Shown piece after piece: positions 42,041 to 50,130 of a DNA stretch of 64,000 bases; within the stretch, counting starts at the first letter, position 1, and every line of letters starts with the position of its first letter. The stretch spans positions 2,931,501 through 2,995,500 of the forward strand of contig NZ_CP048000.1 of the NCBI RefSeq assembly GCF_009931695.1, in the 5' to 3' direction. Below the pieces are notes generated by a model that was given only the letters and a program-made list of their open reading frames with translations, did not search any database and was not told the origin of the DNA. The position numbers were made by a program, and so were the translations under genes. The stretch comes from Anaerocolumna sedimenticola (GTDB lineage Bacteria; Bacillota; Clostridia; Lachnospirales; Lachnospiraceae).

Positions 42041-43585
42041 TTGAATTTAAAAGTTACAAATCAATTTTTATGGTTGCCGGTATCCGTAAATTCAAAACAG
42101 GTTAAGCTGCATTTTTATGCAGAAGGGGAAAAGTTTCAGGAAATAGATATTTGTTTAGGAAACAGGGAATGTGATTTTTACGTTTCACTGGAGGTATCTA
42201 AGTGGATAGGTAAGGAACTCACTATATTAAGTGAAAATGGGGAAGTATCTGCCGGATCATTTCTTTTCAGAGAAGAAAAACCGGATTACTCTTATGCTTA
42301 CCGCCCGAAACTTCATTTTACACCGGAGATAGGATGGCATAATGACCCCAATGGACTACTTTTTGCAGACGGTCTTTACCATTTATATTACCAAAGGAAT
42401 CCCTATGGTGTTGTCTGGGGCAATATGCATTGGGGACACTCGGTAAGCAAGGATTTAATTCATTGGGAACATAAACCGGTAGCCCTTTATCCGGACCACA
42501 ATGGTACAATCTTTTCAGGAAGCGGTATTATAGATAGTTCTGATAAATTAAGTTATGGCAAAGATGCACATATTTATTATTATACGGCAGCCGGAGGGAC
42601 TAATGAATGGTCTAAGAAAAAGGATATTCCATTTACCCAGAGAATGGCATATTCTGTAGATGGCGGTAACACCTTAATAAAATCAGAACGTTTTTGTATG
42701 GATCACATCATAAAGGAAAACAGGGACCCTAAAGTATTTTATCATAAACAAACCGGTGCCTATATTATGGTGTTGTATTTAGATGGTTATGATTTTGCTG
42801 TTTTCCGTTCCAATGACCTGATTCAGTGGGAAGAAACCCAGAGACTACATTTTGATGGAATGTGGGAATGTCCGGATTTATTTGAACTGCCGGTGGATAT
42901 GACTTCCAAAACTAAATGGGTGTTCTGGTCAGCTGATGGTTATTATGTATTAGGCGTTTTTGACGGTTATACGTTTCAAGCGGAAACCGGAGTCTTAAAT
43001 GCATACGGTACAAAGTTGGCTTATGCGGCTCAGACTTATTCCGGAACCAGGGATAGAGTTATCAGTGTAGCTTGGCTTCGGATGAAAAATCACAGGGGAA
43101 ATTACTGTGGCTTAATGTCCCTTCCTATGGAATTATCTCTCACTGAAACGTTTGATGGAATACGTTTAAAATTACAACCGACCAAGGAATTTAAACGTTT
43201 GGAGGGTACGTATCAGCTGCTTAATGAAGAGGAAGTATTATTAAAAGGAATTCCGGCCTGTATTAAGTTTTGCTGGGATAACTCTGCGGAAGGAGAAACA
43301 AGACTTCAAATCGGTAATACCGAGATAACCATACAGTTAAAATTAAACCGGTTAATGATTAATACAAAAGAGAATGACAGTGAAGTTACAGTCATTTCTC
43401 TTGGCAGAAATGTGAAACAAGAGCTTACATTAATCCTGGATCAAGAGGTTATAGAATTCCTTTGTAACGACGGAACGGTGTACGGTGCGGTGGAAGTGGA
43501 AGAAAATATACTTGGAAAATCTGTAAAAATAATGGAAACCGGAAATGGTATTACAAAAGAGATGTGTAAACTTGCAGCAGACTAA
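42041..43585 (+). CDS. Glycoside hydrolase family 32 beta-fructosidase
   Basis: A 514-aa enzyme hydrolysing sucrose, sucrose-6-phosphate or fructans. After an N-terminal sandwich of about 90 residues, the five-bladed propeller carries the three GH32 motifs: WHNDPNG with nucleophile Asp102, ENRDPKVF (stabilising Asp) and MWECPDLFE (acid/base Glu). The C-terminal domain is a beta-sandwich. No signal peptide, so it acts on imported sugar. TTG 42041 with GGGAGG at 42028-42033 (spacing 7) is preferred to ATG 42026, which overlaps the ribosome site. Cotranscribed with the LacI gene downstream. No fructose PTS or kinase is adjacent, so specificity is open. Confidence 0.9.
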   Translation: MNLKVTNQFLWLPVSVNSKQVKLHFYAEGEKFQEIDICLGNRECDFYVSLEVSKWIGKELTILSENGEVSAGSFLFREEKPDYSYAYRPKLHFTPEIGWHNDPNGLLFADGLYHLYYQRNPYGVVWGNMHWGHSVSKDLIHWEHKPVALYPDHNGTIFSGSGIIDSSDKLSYGKDAHIYYYTAAGGTNEWSKKKDIPFTQRMAYSVDGGNTLIKSERFCMDHIIKENRDPKVFYHKQTGAYIMVLYLDGYDFAVFRSNDLIQWEETQRLHFDGMWECPDLFELPVDMTSKTKWVFWSADGYYVLGVFDGYTFQAETGVLNAYGTKLAYAAQTYSGTRDRVISVAWLRMKNHRGNYCGLMSLPMELSLTETFDGIRLKLQPTKEFKRLEGTYQLLNEEEVLLKGIPACIKFCWDNSAEGETRLQIGNTEITIQLKLNRLMINTKENDSEVTVISLGRNVKQELTLILDQEVIEFLCNDGTVYGAVEVEENILGKSVKIMETGNGITKEMCKLAAD

Positions 43586-43604
43586 AGAGATGGGGGTTCG
43601 TAAT

Positions 43605-44600
43605 GTGATTACCATAAAAGATGTTGCTAAAGATGCCGGCGTTTCCGTAGGTACCGTATCCAAAGTACTTAATAATATCTATGTTACTGTTGCCAATAAA
43701 GAGAAAGTGGAGCAGTCAATTAAGGGGTTAGGATATCAGGTCAATACTTATGCGAGAGGATTAAAAGCACAAAGGACCAATACGGTTGCAATAATTGTTC
43801 CCGATCTGATCAGCCCTTTTTTCGCTTTGCTGGTAAATTACGTGGAACAGGCACTTTCGGAAATGAATTATAAATTACTAATTTGTAATTCATATTGTAA
43901 GAAAGAAAAGGAAATCGCTTATATTAATATGGCAAAGCAAAATAAAGTGGATGGACTTATATGTGTAACCTACAGTAATAGTGATGAATATTTAAGAGAT
44001 GATTTACCCATTGTCTCCATCGATCGTCATTTTAAGCCGAAAGTCTGCTGCGTTGCCAGTGACAATTATCGTGGCGGCAAAATAGCCGCAGAAAAGTTAA
44101 TTGAAACAGGCTGTAAAAATATTGTCTTTATAAGAAACGGTTCCAACATTAACGGTGAAACCTTAAAAAGAGGAAAAGGTTTTATAGATGCTTGTGAAAA
44201 AGCCGGAATCGATTACTGTACTAAGGAGTTCGGGGAAGAAACTACGCTTGAAAAGGGCGGAGAGACGGAACATAAAGTCTGTTGTTTTCTGGAACAATGT
44301 ATGAAGAATGGTAAATTTTTATATGATGGAATTTTTACAAGTTCAGATTCCTTAGGACAGATTATAATCGAAAAATTAAAGAAAATGGGTCTTAATATTC
44401 CTATGGACGTCCAGATAATCGGATATGATGGATTGAGAGCTTTAAATGTAGGAGCATATCAATTATCCAGCATTAAACAGCCGGTAAAAGATATGGCCGT
44501 TACCAGCGTAAATCATTTGATGAAATTAATCAATAAAGAACCTGTAGATGAACTTACAATCTTACCGGTTTCCTTTGTAGACGGCGGAACTACCAGATAA
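43605..44600 (+). CDS. LacI-family repressor of the fructosidase gene
   Basis: A 331-aa regulator. The LacI HTH is at residues 1-22 (VITIKDVAKDAGVSVGTVSK) with the hinge helix region GLKAQRTN near residue 55, then a periplasmic-binding-protein-like sensor (VAIIVPDLISPFFALLVN; DNYRGGKIAAEKLIE; IIGYDGLRALNVG). The frame extends to 43545, but GTG 43605 gives the normal family start; an ATG at 43590 is an alternative. It starts 19 bases after the GH32 stop. A CG-centred operator at 41952 suggests autoregulated control by a fructose-containing sugar. A terminator follows at 44643. Confidence 0.88.
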   Translation: MITIKDVAKDAGVSVGTVSKVLNNIYVTVANKEKVEQSIKGLGYQVNTYARGLKAQRTNTVAIIVPDLISPFFALLVNYVEQALSEMNYKLLICNSYCKKEKEIAYINMAKQNKVDGLICVTYSNSDEYLRDDLPIVSIDRHFKPKVCCVASDNYRGGKIAAEKLIETGCKNIVFIRNGSNINGETLKRGKGFIDACEKAGIDYCTKEFGEETTLEKGGETEHKVCCFLEQCMKNGKFLYDGIFTSSDSLGQIIIEKLKKMGLNIPMDVQIIGYDGLRALNVGAYQLSSIKQPVKDMAVTSVNHLMKLINKEPVDELTILPVSFVDGGTTR

Positions 44601-44642
44601 GAGCCTATGAAACAAATAGTTCTATATTTTATCTGTATGGTG

Positions 44643-44691
44643 GGGGATGTTGCAAAATTAACAGCCGGATAAGGCTATTTTGTAACACCCT
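44643..44691. terminator. Bidirectional terminator between lacI and the NlpC/P60 gene
   Basis: GTTGCAAAAT pairs with ATTTTGTAAC (one G-U pair), extended by GGG/CCC outside and AGCC/GGCT inside, with a hexaloop. Convergent genes flank it. Confidence 0.8.
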
Positions 44692-44700
44692 CTTGTTCTG

Positions 44701-45141
44701 TCAGTCAATATAGCTGACTGCTTTATAAGGTTTTCTGTAATTATAATCTAATACCCGGATACCTGTACTTGGACTGCCGGCGGAAATTACTTTGCTGTCT
44801 CCGATATATATTGCAACATGATTAACAACACCGTTTTTCTTATAAAATAATAAGTCAGCAGGTTTTATATGGGAAAGTGAAATATCTTTCCCTCCTGCTG
44901 CCTGCATTTTTGATGTCCTTGGTATAGTAATCCCTTTATCTCTAAAAACGGATTGCGTAAATCCGGAACAATCAGATCCATTTGTTAAACTGGTTCCTCC
45001 CCATACGTACGGATTACCTACAAATTGCAGTGCATAAGCCACGATTTCTTTACGGATGCCGGAGGAATCATTCTTTGTCATTTCAGATGCGCTGTAAGGA
45101 AAGATAAAACAAGTCAAGGTATTGATTTTACTAGATTTCAA
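44701..45141 (-). CDS. NlpC/P60 (C40) cell-wall peptidase
   Basis: A cysteine peptidase cleaving gamma-D-Glu-diaminopimelate-type bonds in peptidoglycan. The catalytic block is NGSDCSGFTQSVFR with the nucleophile Cys58, and VVNHVAIYIG with His108. The frame is open to 45216, but that extension is part of a dispersed repeat and lacks a ribosome site; TTG 45141 follows GGAGAG. The start remains doubtful: an ATG three bases earlier would fit an N-terminus MKLKSSK if one A were added. The N-terminus has a short hydrophobic stretch (TLTCFIFPYSA) that could be a damaged signal peptide. Extracellular function is expected from the family. Confidence 0.78.
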   Translation of the reverse strand: MKSSKINTLTCFIFPYSASEMTKNDSSGIRKEIVAYALQFVGNPYVWGGTSLTNGSDCSGFTQSVFRDKGITIPRTSKMQAAGGKDISLSHIKPADLLFYKKNGVVNHVAIYIGDSKVISAGSPSTGIRVLDYNYRKPYKAVSYID

Positions 45142-45175
45142 TTCATTTTCACTCTCCTTTCTTATCTTAATACAG

Positions 45176-45236
45176 CCAGGTAATTGCAAAACTATATAGT
45201 TTTCCGAAAATCCCATACAATTAATAACTGTTTCAC
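45176..45236 (-). repeat. Degenerate copy of dispersed repeat family
   Basis: CCAGGTAATTGCAAAACT to TAACTGTTTCAC matches, in inverse orientation, the repeat at 46465-46530 with several changes. It overlaps the spurious N-terminal extension of the NlpC/P60 frame. Confidence 0.55.
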
Positions 45237-45438
45237 AAATTCCTGTCTTTTTAGCCCATATGAATATTTTGTTTAAAAGAAAAGAAATAATATAAATTGA
45301 TAAATCACCACTTATAGCCTTGCCTTTTTACGTAGTTCGGATATCTTATATTATTTCAATTTATCTTATGTTTAAATGTCGAAAGTTGTTACAATGTGGC
45401 AGAATAGCTTGTTTCTCGTTCATATGAAAATGTTCTTT

Positions 45439-45470
45439 CCATAAAAGAGTTATACCATAAAAGAGTTATA
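45439..45470. repeat. Tandem duplication of a 16-bp sequence
   Basis: CCATAAAAGAGTTATA occurs twice head to tail without change, 24 bp downstream of the AraC gene's stop. Probably a replication-slippage product. Confidence 0.85.
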
Positions 45471-45493
45471 TTAAAGTACCTTAATGCAGGTTA

Positions 45494-46348
45494 TTATAAA
45501 GTAAATCTGGCATATTTCTTAGGGGTTATGCCGACTGCTTTAGTAAAGGATTTCAAGAAATTACTGTAATCATTAAATCCGCACATTTCGCTTGCTTCAT
45601 TCACGGTGTAACCCTCTGACAGGAGGGACTTGGCAATGGTAATACGTTTGGCCGTAATATATTTGTTTATAGTAGTACCGGTAGCCAGTTTAAAGATACG
45701 GCAAATATAAGAAGTACTAAGGAAGAAATGTTCGGACAATTCATTAATGGTAAGAGGTGCCTGTATATTTTGATTAATGTATGTAAGAATCCGGTCAACC
45801 TGTTCGTGATACAGGGACTCGTCATTGGAATCATACAATTTTTGCTTACTCCGGAATAAGCAGTTTAAAAAAACCATTAACTCTACAAAGGCGGATTGTT
45901 CGATTAAATCCGCTCCAAAGCCATTTGTGCTTAAAATTTTATGTATATAATATAAAAAGCGTTTTTGATCCTGCGAGCTTAAGGTGAGTTTATGCAGCTC
46001 GGTTAAGTCTCTGGAAAAGCAGTAATTCAAATCTGTTTCTGAAGATGATAGGGTTTTTAAATAATCGGGATATACGGAAAGAACGATCCTTTCATGTATT
46101 TCCTGGTCGATCTGTATTAAATGGTGGCTTTCGTATTGGTTTATAAAGAAAATATCTCCGGGCTGAATATTATAAAACCGGTTATCAATTAAAAATTGTT
46201 TACCACCGGATATGGAATAATAGATTTCATAGCAGTCATGAATATGCATATTCATAGGTTTTTCGTCATTATATAAATGAGCGATTGCAAAGTTTTTATT
46301 TTCGATACAAGAATCCATTGCTGCTTTACAGGTACTGTATGCTTTCAT
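45494..46348 (-). CDS. AraC-family regulator of the kdu genes
   Basis: A 284-aa regulator. Residues 15-150 form an AraC-type cupin (MNMHIHDCYEIYYSISGGKQ; IQPGDIFFINQYESHHL), and residues 185-284 the double HTH (LSEHFFLSTSYICRIFKLAT; MCGFNDYSNFLKSF; VGITPKKYARF). It is divergent from kduI across a 467-bp region containing a MITE-like element. Control of kduI-kduD in response to unsaturated uronates is the likely role, inferred from position. Confidence 0.88.
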   Translation of the reverse strand: MKAYSTCKAAMDSCIENKNFAIAHLYNDEKPMNMHIHDCYEIYYSISGGKQFLIDNRFYNIQPGDIFFINQYESHHLIQIDQEIHERIVLSVYPDYLKTLSSSETDLNYCFSRDLTELHKLTLSSQDQKRFLYYIHKILSTNGFGADLIEQSAFVELMVFLNCLFRSKQKLYDSNDESLYHEQVDRILTYINQNIQAPLTINELSEHFFLSTSYICRIFKLATGTTINKYITAKRITIAKSLLSEGYTVNEASEMCGFNDYSNFLKSFTKAVGITPKKYARFTL

Positions 46349-46815
46349 TTCTTTTTCCTTTCTTAAAACAATAATTTCTTAGGTTATTGCGAAACTCGAA
46401 GATTATTTGAATATACCATACAATTAATACAAGTTTCATAGCATCAGTTACCTTCAGGGGCAAAATTCAGCTCTGAAATTGTATTAATGCATGGCATATA
46501 AATACAATAATCTAGTTTCGTAATTACCTGGCAATAAATTCTGGTTTTTGGGTACAAATGACCGTACGTCAGAAATCAATCCGAAAGACTTGATTACCGT
46601 TTGAGTCTTTTATTTTTATATTCAGTCCAATAATTACACTATGAATAATTCCAGTATATCACACTGTTCAATATTTGCAAGATTTTATGTAATATATTAC
46701 AAGAAAGAGAAAATATCATATGCTATAATTGGTTTATAAGGAATGGAAATTCCATAATAACTCGCAGCAAATAGATATATAAATCTGGTTATCGAAACAT
46801 ACAGGAGGTATTAAA
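46349..46815. other. Divergent control region AraC/kduI with MITE-like insertion
   Basis: Most of the left part is the 46379-46531 element. The right part (46532-46800) is AT-rich, with no assignable promoter, and ends in the kduI ribosome site GGAGGT at 46803-46808. No gene was recognised. Confidence 0.6.
46379..46531. mobile_element. MITE-like element with ~60-bp imperfect terminal inverted repeats
   Basis: The left arm (46379-46439) starts TAGGTTATTGCGAAACT; the right arm (46465-46531) ends AGTTTCGTAATTACCTG, and the arms are imperfect inverted copies over about 60 bp. CAATAATTTCT (46369-46379) and CAATAAATTCT (46532-46542) flank it and may be a target duplication. Related single arms occur at 45176-45236 and 56564-56632. 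No coding capacity. Confidence 0.6.
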
Positions 46816-47679
46816 ATGGAAGTTAGAACAGCAGTATCACCAAAAGACATAAAGACTTACACAACGGACCGGCTAAGAGAAGAATTCTTAATTCAAAATC
46901 TGTTTACAGCGGATGAAATCAAAATGGTATACAGCCATATTGACCGCATTATTACAGGAGCAGCTACGCCGGTAAATAAAATCTTGGGTTTATCTTCCGG
47001 AAAAGAACTTCACTGTGAATACTTCTTAGAAAGAAGAGAGCTTGGAATTATTAACATCGGGGGAACGGGAACTGTTATGATCGACGGCAAAAAATACACA
47101 GTCCGTTTTATGGAAGGATTATATGCAGGTATGGGTTCCAGGGAGATTTCCTTTACCAGTGAGGATAGAAACGATCCGGCAAAATTCTATTTTAACAGTG
47201 CGCCTGCACATAAATCTTATCCCACTGTATTGATTAAAAGGGAGGGGAAAGAGGAAGACGGCGTTGTTATTATCAAAGAGGAAAATAAAGTTGAACTGGG
47301 CAGTCTGGAAGAATCCAATCACCGTGTCATATGCAAATATATTCTGCCGGGGCAGGTTAAGAGCTGCCAGCTGGTTATGGGAATGACCTCTTTAAAGCCG
47401 GGCAGTGTCTGGAATACCATGCCATGTCATACCCATGACAGAAGAATGGAAGTTTATTTATATTTTGGCATACCGGAAGATGCCTTTGTTATGCATTATA
47501 TGGGAGAACCAACAGAGACAAGGCATATTGTGGTAAGAAATGAAGAAGCTGTTATTTCACCAAGCTGGTCCATTCATAGCGGAAGCGGATCCAGAGCATA
47601 TACATTTATCTGGGGAATGGTTGGTGAGAATCAGGAATTTGGCGATATGGATGCAGTAAATAACCGCGATCTCAGATAA
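46816..47679 (+). CDS. kduI: 5-dehydro-4-deoxy-D-glucuronate isomerase
   Basis: A 287-aa cupin-fold enzyme converting 4-deoxy-L-threo-5-hexosulose uronate to 3-deoxy-D-glycero-2,5-hexodiulosonate, a step in the breakdown of pectin and glycosaminoglycan disaccharides. It matches KduI along the whole length: MEVRTAVSPKDIKTYTTDRL, GGTGTVMIDGKKY, FYFNSAPAHKSYPT, and the zinc-binding MPCHTHDRRMEVYLYF (H-x-H-x5-E) with the later His in WSIHSGSG. AGGAGGT precedes the ATG. It is followed by kduD after 71 bases. Length and motifs are standard. Confidence 0.95.
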   Translation: MEVRTAVSPKDIKTYTTDRLREEFLIQNLFTADEIKMVYSHIDRIITGAATPVNKILGLSSGKELHCEYFLERRELGIINIGGTGTVMIDGKKYTVRFMEGLYAGMGSREISFTSEDRNDPAKFYFNSAPAHKSYPTVLIKREGKEEDGVVIIKEENKVELGSLEESNHRVICKYILPGQVKSCQLVMGMTSLKPGSVWNTMPCHTHDRRMEVYLYFGIPEDAFVMHYMGEPTETRHIVVRNEEAVISPSWSIHSGSGSRAYTFIWGMVGENQEFGDMDAVNNRDLR

Positions 47680-47750
47680 GATAAAATCAGTTTATGGGTT
47701 TTATTATGCAACCAACAGTTATTATGATATAACGTACAATGGAGGTAAAT

Positions 47751-48554
47751 ATGAGTATATTAAATCAATTTTCTTTAAAGGGTAAAATAGCTTTAATTAC
47801 AGGAGCGTCCTACGGAATTGGTTTTGCAATCGCCAGTGCATATGCAGATGCCGGTGCGGTTATTTGTTTTAATGACATTAATCAGGAATTAGTGGATAAA
47901 GGATTAAAAGCATATAAGGAATTGGGTATTGAAGCTCATGGTTATGTTTGTGACGTTACAAATGAAGAACAGGTACTTAAGATGATAGCAGCCATTGATA
48001 AGGAAGCAGGCGTGATTGACATCCTGGTGAATAACGCAGGAATCATTAAGCGTATTCCCATGTGTGAAATGACGGCAGATCAATTCAGGCAGGTGATTGA
48101 TGTGGACCTGAATGCACCGTTTATCGTATCGAAAGCAGTCATTCCCGGTATGATCAAAAAAGGTCATGGTAAAATTATTAATATCTGTTCCATGATGAGT
48201 GAGCTGGGCCGTGAAACAGTTTCCGCTTATGCGGCAGCCAAAGGCGGATTAAAAATGCTGACTAAAAACATTGCTTCCGAATACGGTGAGTTTAACATCC
48301 AGTGTAACGGTATCGGACCGGGTTACATAGCTACGCCCCAGACAGCACCGCTGCGTGAATTGCAGGCAGACGGCAGCAGGCATCCTTTTGATCAATTTAT
48401 TATTGCCAAAACTCCTGCTGCCCGCTGGGGAACAACGGAAGACTTAGAAGGACCGGCAGTGTTTCTGGCATCGGATGCCTCTAATTTTGTAAACGGGCAT
48501 GTACTTTATGTTGATGGCGGTATCTTAGCCTATATTGGAAAACAGCCTCAATAA
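47751..48554 (+). CDS. kduD: 2-deoxy-D-gluconate / 2-keto-3-deoxygluconate 5-dehydrogenase
   Basis: A 267-aa short-chain dehydrogenase reducing 3-deoxy-D-glycero-2,5-hexodiulosonate to 2-keto-3-deoxygluconate with NADH. Features: cofactor loop TGASYGIGFAIASAYADAG, NNAG (LVNNAGIIKR), catalytic Ser-Tyr-Lys region INICSMMSELGRE / SAYAAAKGGLKML, and the ending ASNFVNGHVLYVDGG. GGAGGT at 47741 fixes the start at ATG 47751, four codons inside the longest frame. With kduI it completes the route from unsaturated uronate to KDG. The KDG kinase and aldolase are not in the window. Confidence 0.92.
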   Translation: MSILNQFSLKGKIALITGASYGIGFAIASAYADAGAVICFNDINQELVDKGLKAYKELGIEAHGYVCDVTNEEQVLKMIAAIDKEAGVIDILVNNAGIIKRIPMCEMTADQFRQVIDVDLNAPFIVSKAVIPGMIKKGHGKIINICSMMSELGRETVSAYAAAKGGLKMLTKNIASEYGEFNIQCNGIGPGYIATPQTAPLRELQADGSRHPFDQFIIAKTPAARWGTTEDLEGPAVFLASDASNFVNGHVLYVDGGILAYIGKQPQ

Positions 48555-48574
48555 TTAGATATAGGGAGAAAAAT

Positions 48575-49369
48575 ATGCCAGAATTTGTACTAAAAGTATT
48601 AGACCGGGAAAATAGCATTATCGCCAGTAACCAGGGCACAGGTGAAGTAAACCTTTTTTGTCAAAGGGAATATTGCCCGGGAGATAAGTTAATCTTAGAA
48701 ACTTCCAAAGAAAATATTTATGTATGGCTTCAATTTGATGATGCATTGGGTAAATCACTTACCTTTATAACCGGTGAGGTTTGTTACGAAATACCGTTTG
48801 GAGAAAAACGTTTTAATTTATCCCCGAAAGCATTTTTGGGTAATAAACACTTATTAACCGTAAAAGCTGCAAAAGAGTTCGAATATAAAGCTTACCGAAA
48901 CCTGGCAGTTAATATATACGATCAGCATGGTACTGTAAATTGTTATCCCCATGCATCCGCTAATGTTGAGACCCGAGGAGAGTCAGTATTTGCAGCTAAA
49001 AATGCGATTGACGGGATTACGATAAATGACAGTCACGGAAATTGGCCTTATGCTTCCTGGGGAATAAACAAACAGGAGGATGCGGCTATTAAGGTGGAAT
49101 TTGGCAGGACTGTGGAAGCAGATTGTGTTTTACTTTATACCAGAGCAGATTTTCCTCATGATAACTGGTGGAAATCGGTAACCTTAACCTTTTCCAATGG
49201 AAAATCTATTGTTGCCGAGTTAGATAAAAGTGACCGCCCTCATGAAATCCGCTTTGAAAAAATGCAGATAAGCTGGGTACAATTATCCGAATTAATCAAA
49301 TCGGAGGATCCGTCGCCATTTCCAGCTTTAACTCAGATTGAAATATACGGTACGGATATTTCAATCTGA
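48575..49369 (+). CDS. Carbohydrate-binding-like protein of the kdu operon
   Basis: A 264-aa protein that I recognise only in outline. Residues 1-105 look like a small beta-domain (LFCQREYCPGDKLILETSKE). Residues 115-264 resemble an F5/8-type C (discoidin) fold: ASANVETRGESVFAAKNAID, GNWPYASWGINKQEDAAIKV, then TRADFPHDNWWKSVTLTFSN and QIEIYG at the end. No signal peptide, which is unusual for a binding module and points to intracellular work. It starts 20 bases after kduD and is the last gene of the operon, so a link with uronate breakdown is likely. Catalytic residues were not identified. Confidence 0.7.
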   Translation: MPEFVLKVLDRENSIIASNQGTGEVNLFCQREYCPGDKLILETSKENIYVWLQFDDALGKSLTFITGEVCYEIPFGEKRFNLSPKAFLGNKHLLTVKAAKEFEYKAYRNLAVNIYDQHGTVNCYPHASANVETRGESVFAAKNAIDGITINDSHGNWPYASWGINKQEDAAIKVEFGRTVEADCVLLYTRADFPHDNWWKSVTLTFSNGKSIVAELDKSDRPHEIRFEKMQISWVQLSELIKSEDPSPFPALTQIEIYGTDISI

Positions 49370-49406
49370 GTTAAAGTAATAGAACTTTAAATATATAAAA
49401 TAATCT

Positions 49407-49438
49407 AAAAATCCAGGGCAGTTGCTTTGGATTTTTTT
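49407..49438 (+). terminator. Terminator of the kdu operon
   Basis: AAAATCCA (49408-49415) pairs with TGGATTTT (49428-49435) across a 12-base loop with GGCA/TGC inner pairing, then a T-run. Confidence 0.85.
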
Positions 49439-49575
49439 ATTCTTGTGTTATAATCTAAATAATTGGTAAAAAATTGATATATAGAATAATCATTTATACA
49501 CAGTATTATTTCGAATTTCAGAATTTCATTACTTTAGTGGCCTTTAAAGCCTGTAGATTTCTGAGGAGGTATCAT

Positions 49576-50016
49576 ATGGAATGGAGTATATTATACGGTT
49601 CGGATAACCAACCTGCTTTCAAGCAGATAGATGAATATGTAAATAATGAATTATGGCAGGGTTTAAATACTTATTTACAGGAGGCTTATGATATTTTTCC
49701 TAAATTATCATACAGCCGCTGCTCGATGCAGCCGGGGTGGAATGTAAAATATCAAAAAAGCGGTAAATCTTTATGTACCCTTTATCCTATGCAAAATAGT
49801 TTTATAGCTCTTGTTGTAATCGGTAATAAGGAAGCAGTTGAAGCCGATATGCTCATTCCTTCCTGCAGTGAATATACAAAAACCATATATCAAAATACCG
49901 CATTTTCATTAGGCGGACGATGGCTGATGCTGCAGGTATCGGAGCAATCTGTTTTACAAGATGTGATTAACCTGATACAAATAAGGGTAAAACCAAAAGA
50001 AAACAGTAAGAGATAA
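49576..50016 (+). CDS. DUF3788 family protein
   Basis: A 146-aa protein of the DUF3788 family: MEWSILYGSDNQPAFKQIDE at the start, SRCSMQPGWNVKYQKSGKSL, LYPMQNSFIALVVIG, and SLGGRWLMLQV. Family members are cytoplasmic proteins of unknown function, common in Clostridia. GAGGAGGT precedes ATG 49576, 34 codons inside the longest frame. The end of the gene lies in a 28-bp tandem duplication. Confidence 0.82.
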   Translation: MEWSILYGSDNQPAFKQIDEYVNNELWQGLNTYLQEAYDIFPKLSYSRCSMQPGWNVKYQKSGKSLCTLYPMQNSFIALVVIGNKEAVEADMLIPSCSEYTKTIYQNTAFSLGGRWLMLQVSEQSVLQDVINLIQIRVKPKENSKR

Positions 50017-50058
50017 CGTTAACAAAAAAAACAGTAAGAGATAACGTTAACAAAAAAC
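50003..50058. repeat. 28-bp tandem duplication covering the DUF3788 stop codon
   Basis: The unit starting ACAGTAAGAGATAACGTTAA at 50003 is repeated from 50031. The first copy contains the last codons and TAA of the DUF3788 gene. Confidence 0.88.
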
Positions 50059-50130
50059 GTTGGAAATATAGTTACAGACCTCCTAAGTATACAGAAAAAT
50101 GGAGAGCTTACATGGAATTGGAGGATATAA

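Larger units (their letters stand above)
45142..45493. other. Intergenic region with dispersed repeat and tandem 16-mer
   Basis: This 352-bp gap holds an inverted copy of the dispersed repeat (45176-45236) and the tandem 16-bp repeat at 45439-45470. No gene was recognised. Confidence 0.6.

Noticed and set aside
45142..45216. N-terminal extension of the NlpC/P60 gene
   Set aside because: It coincides with a dispersed repeat copy and lacks a ribosome site; the later TTG is preferred.
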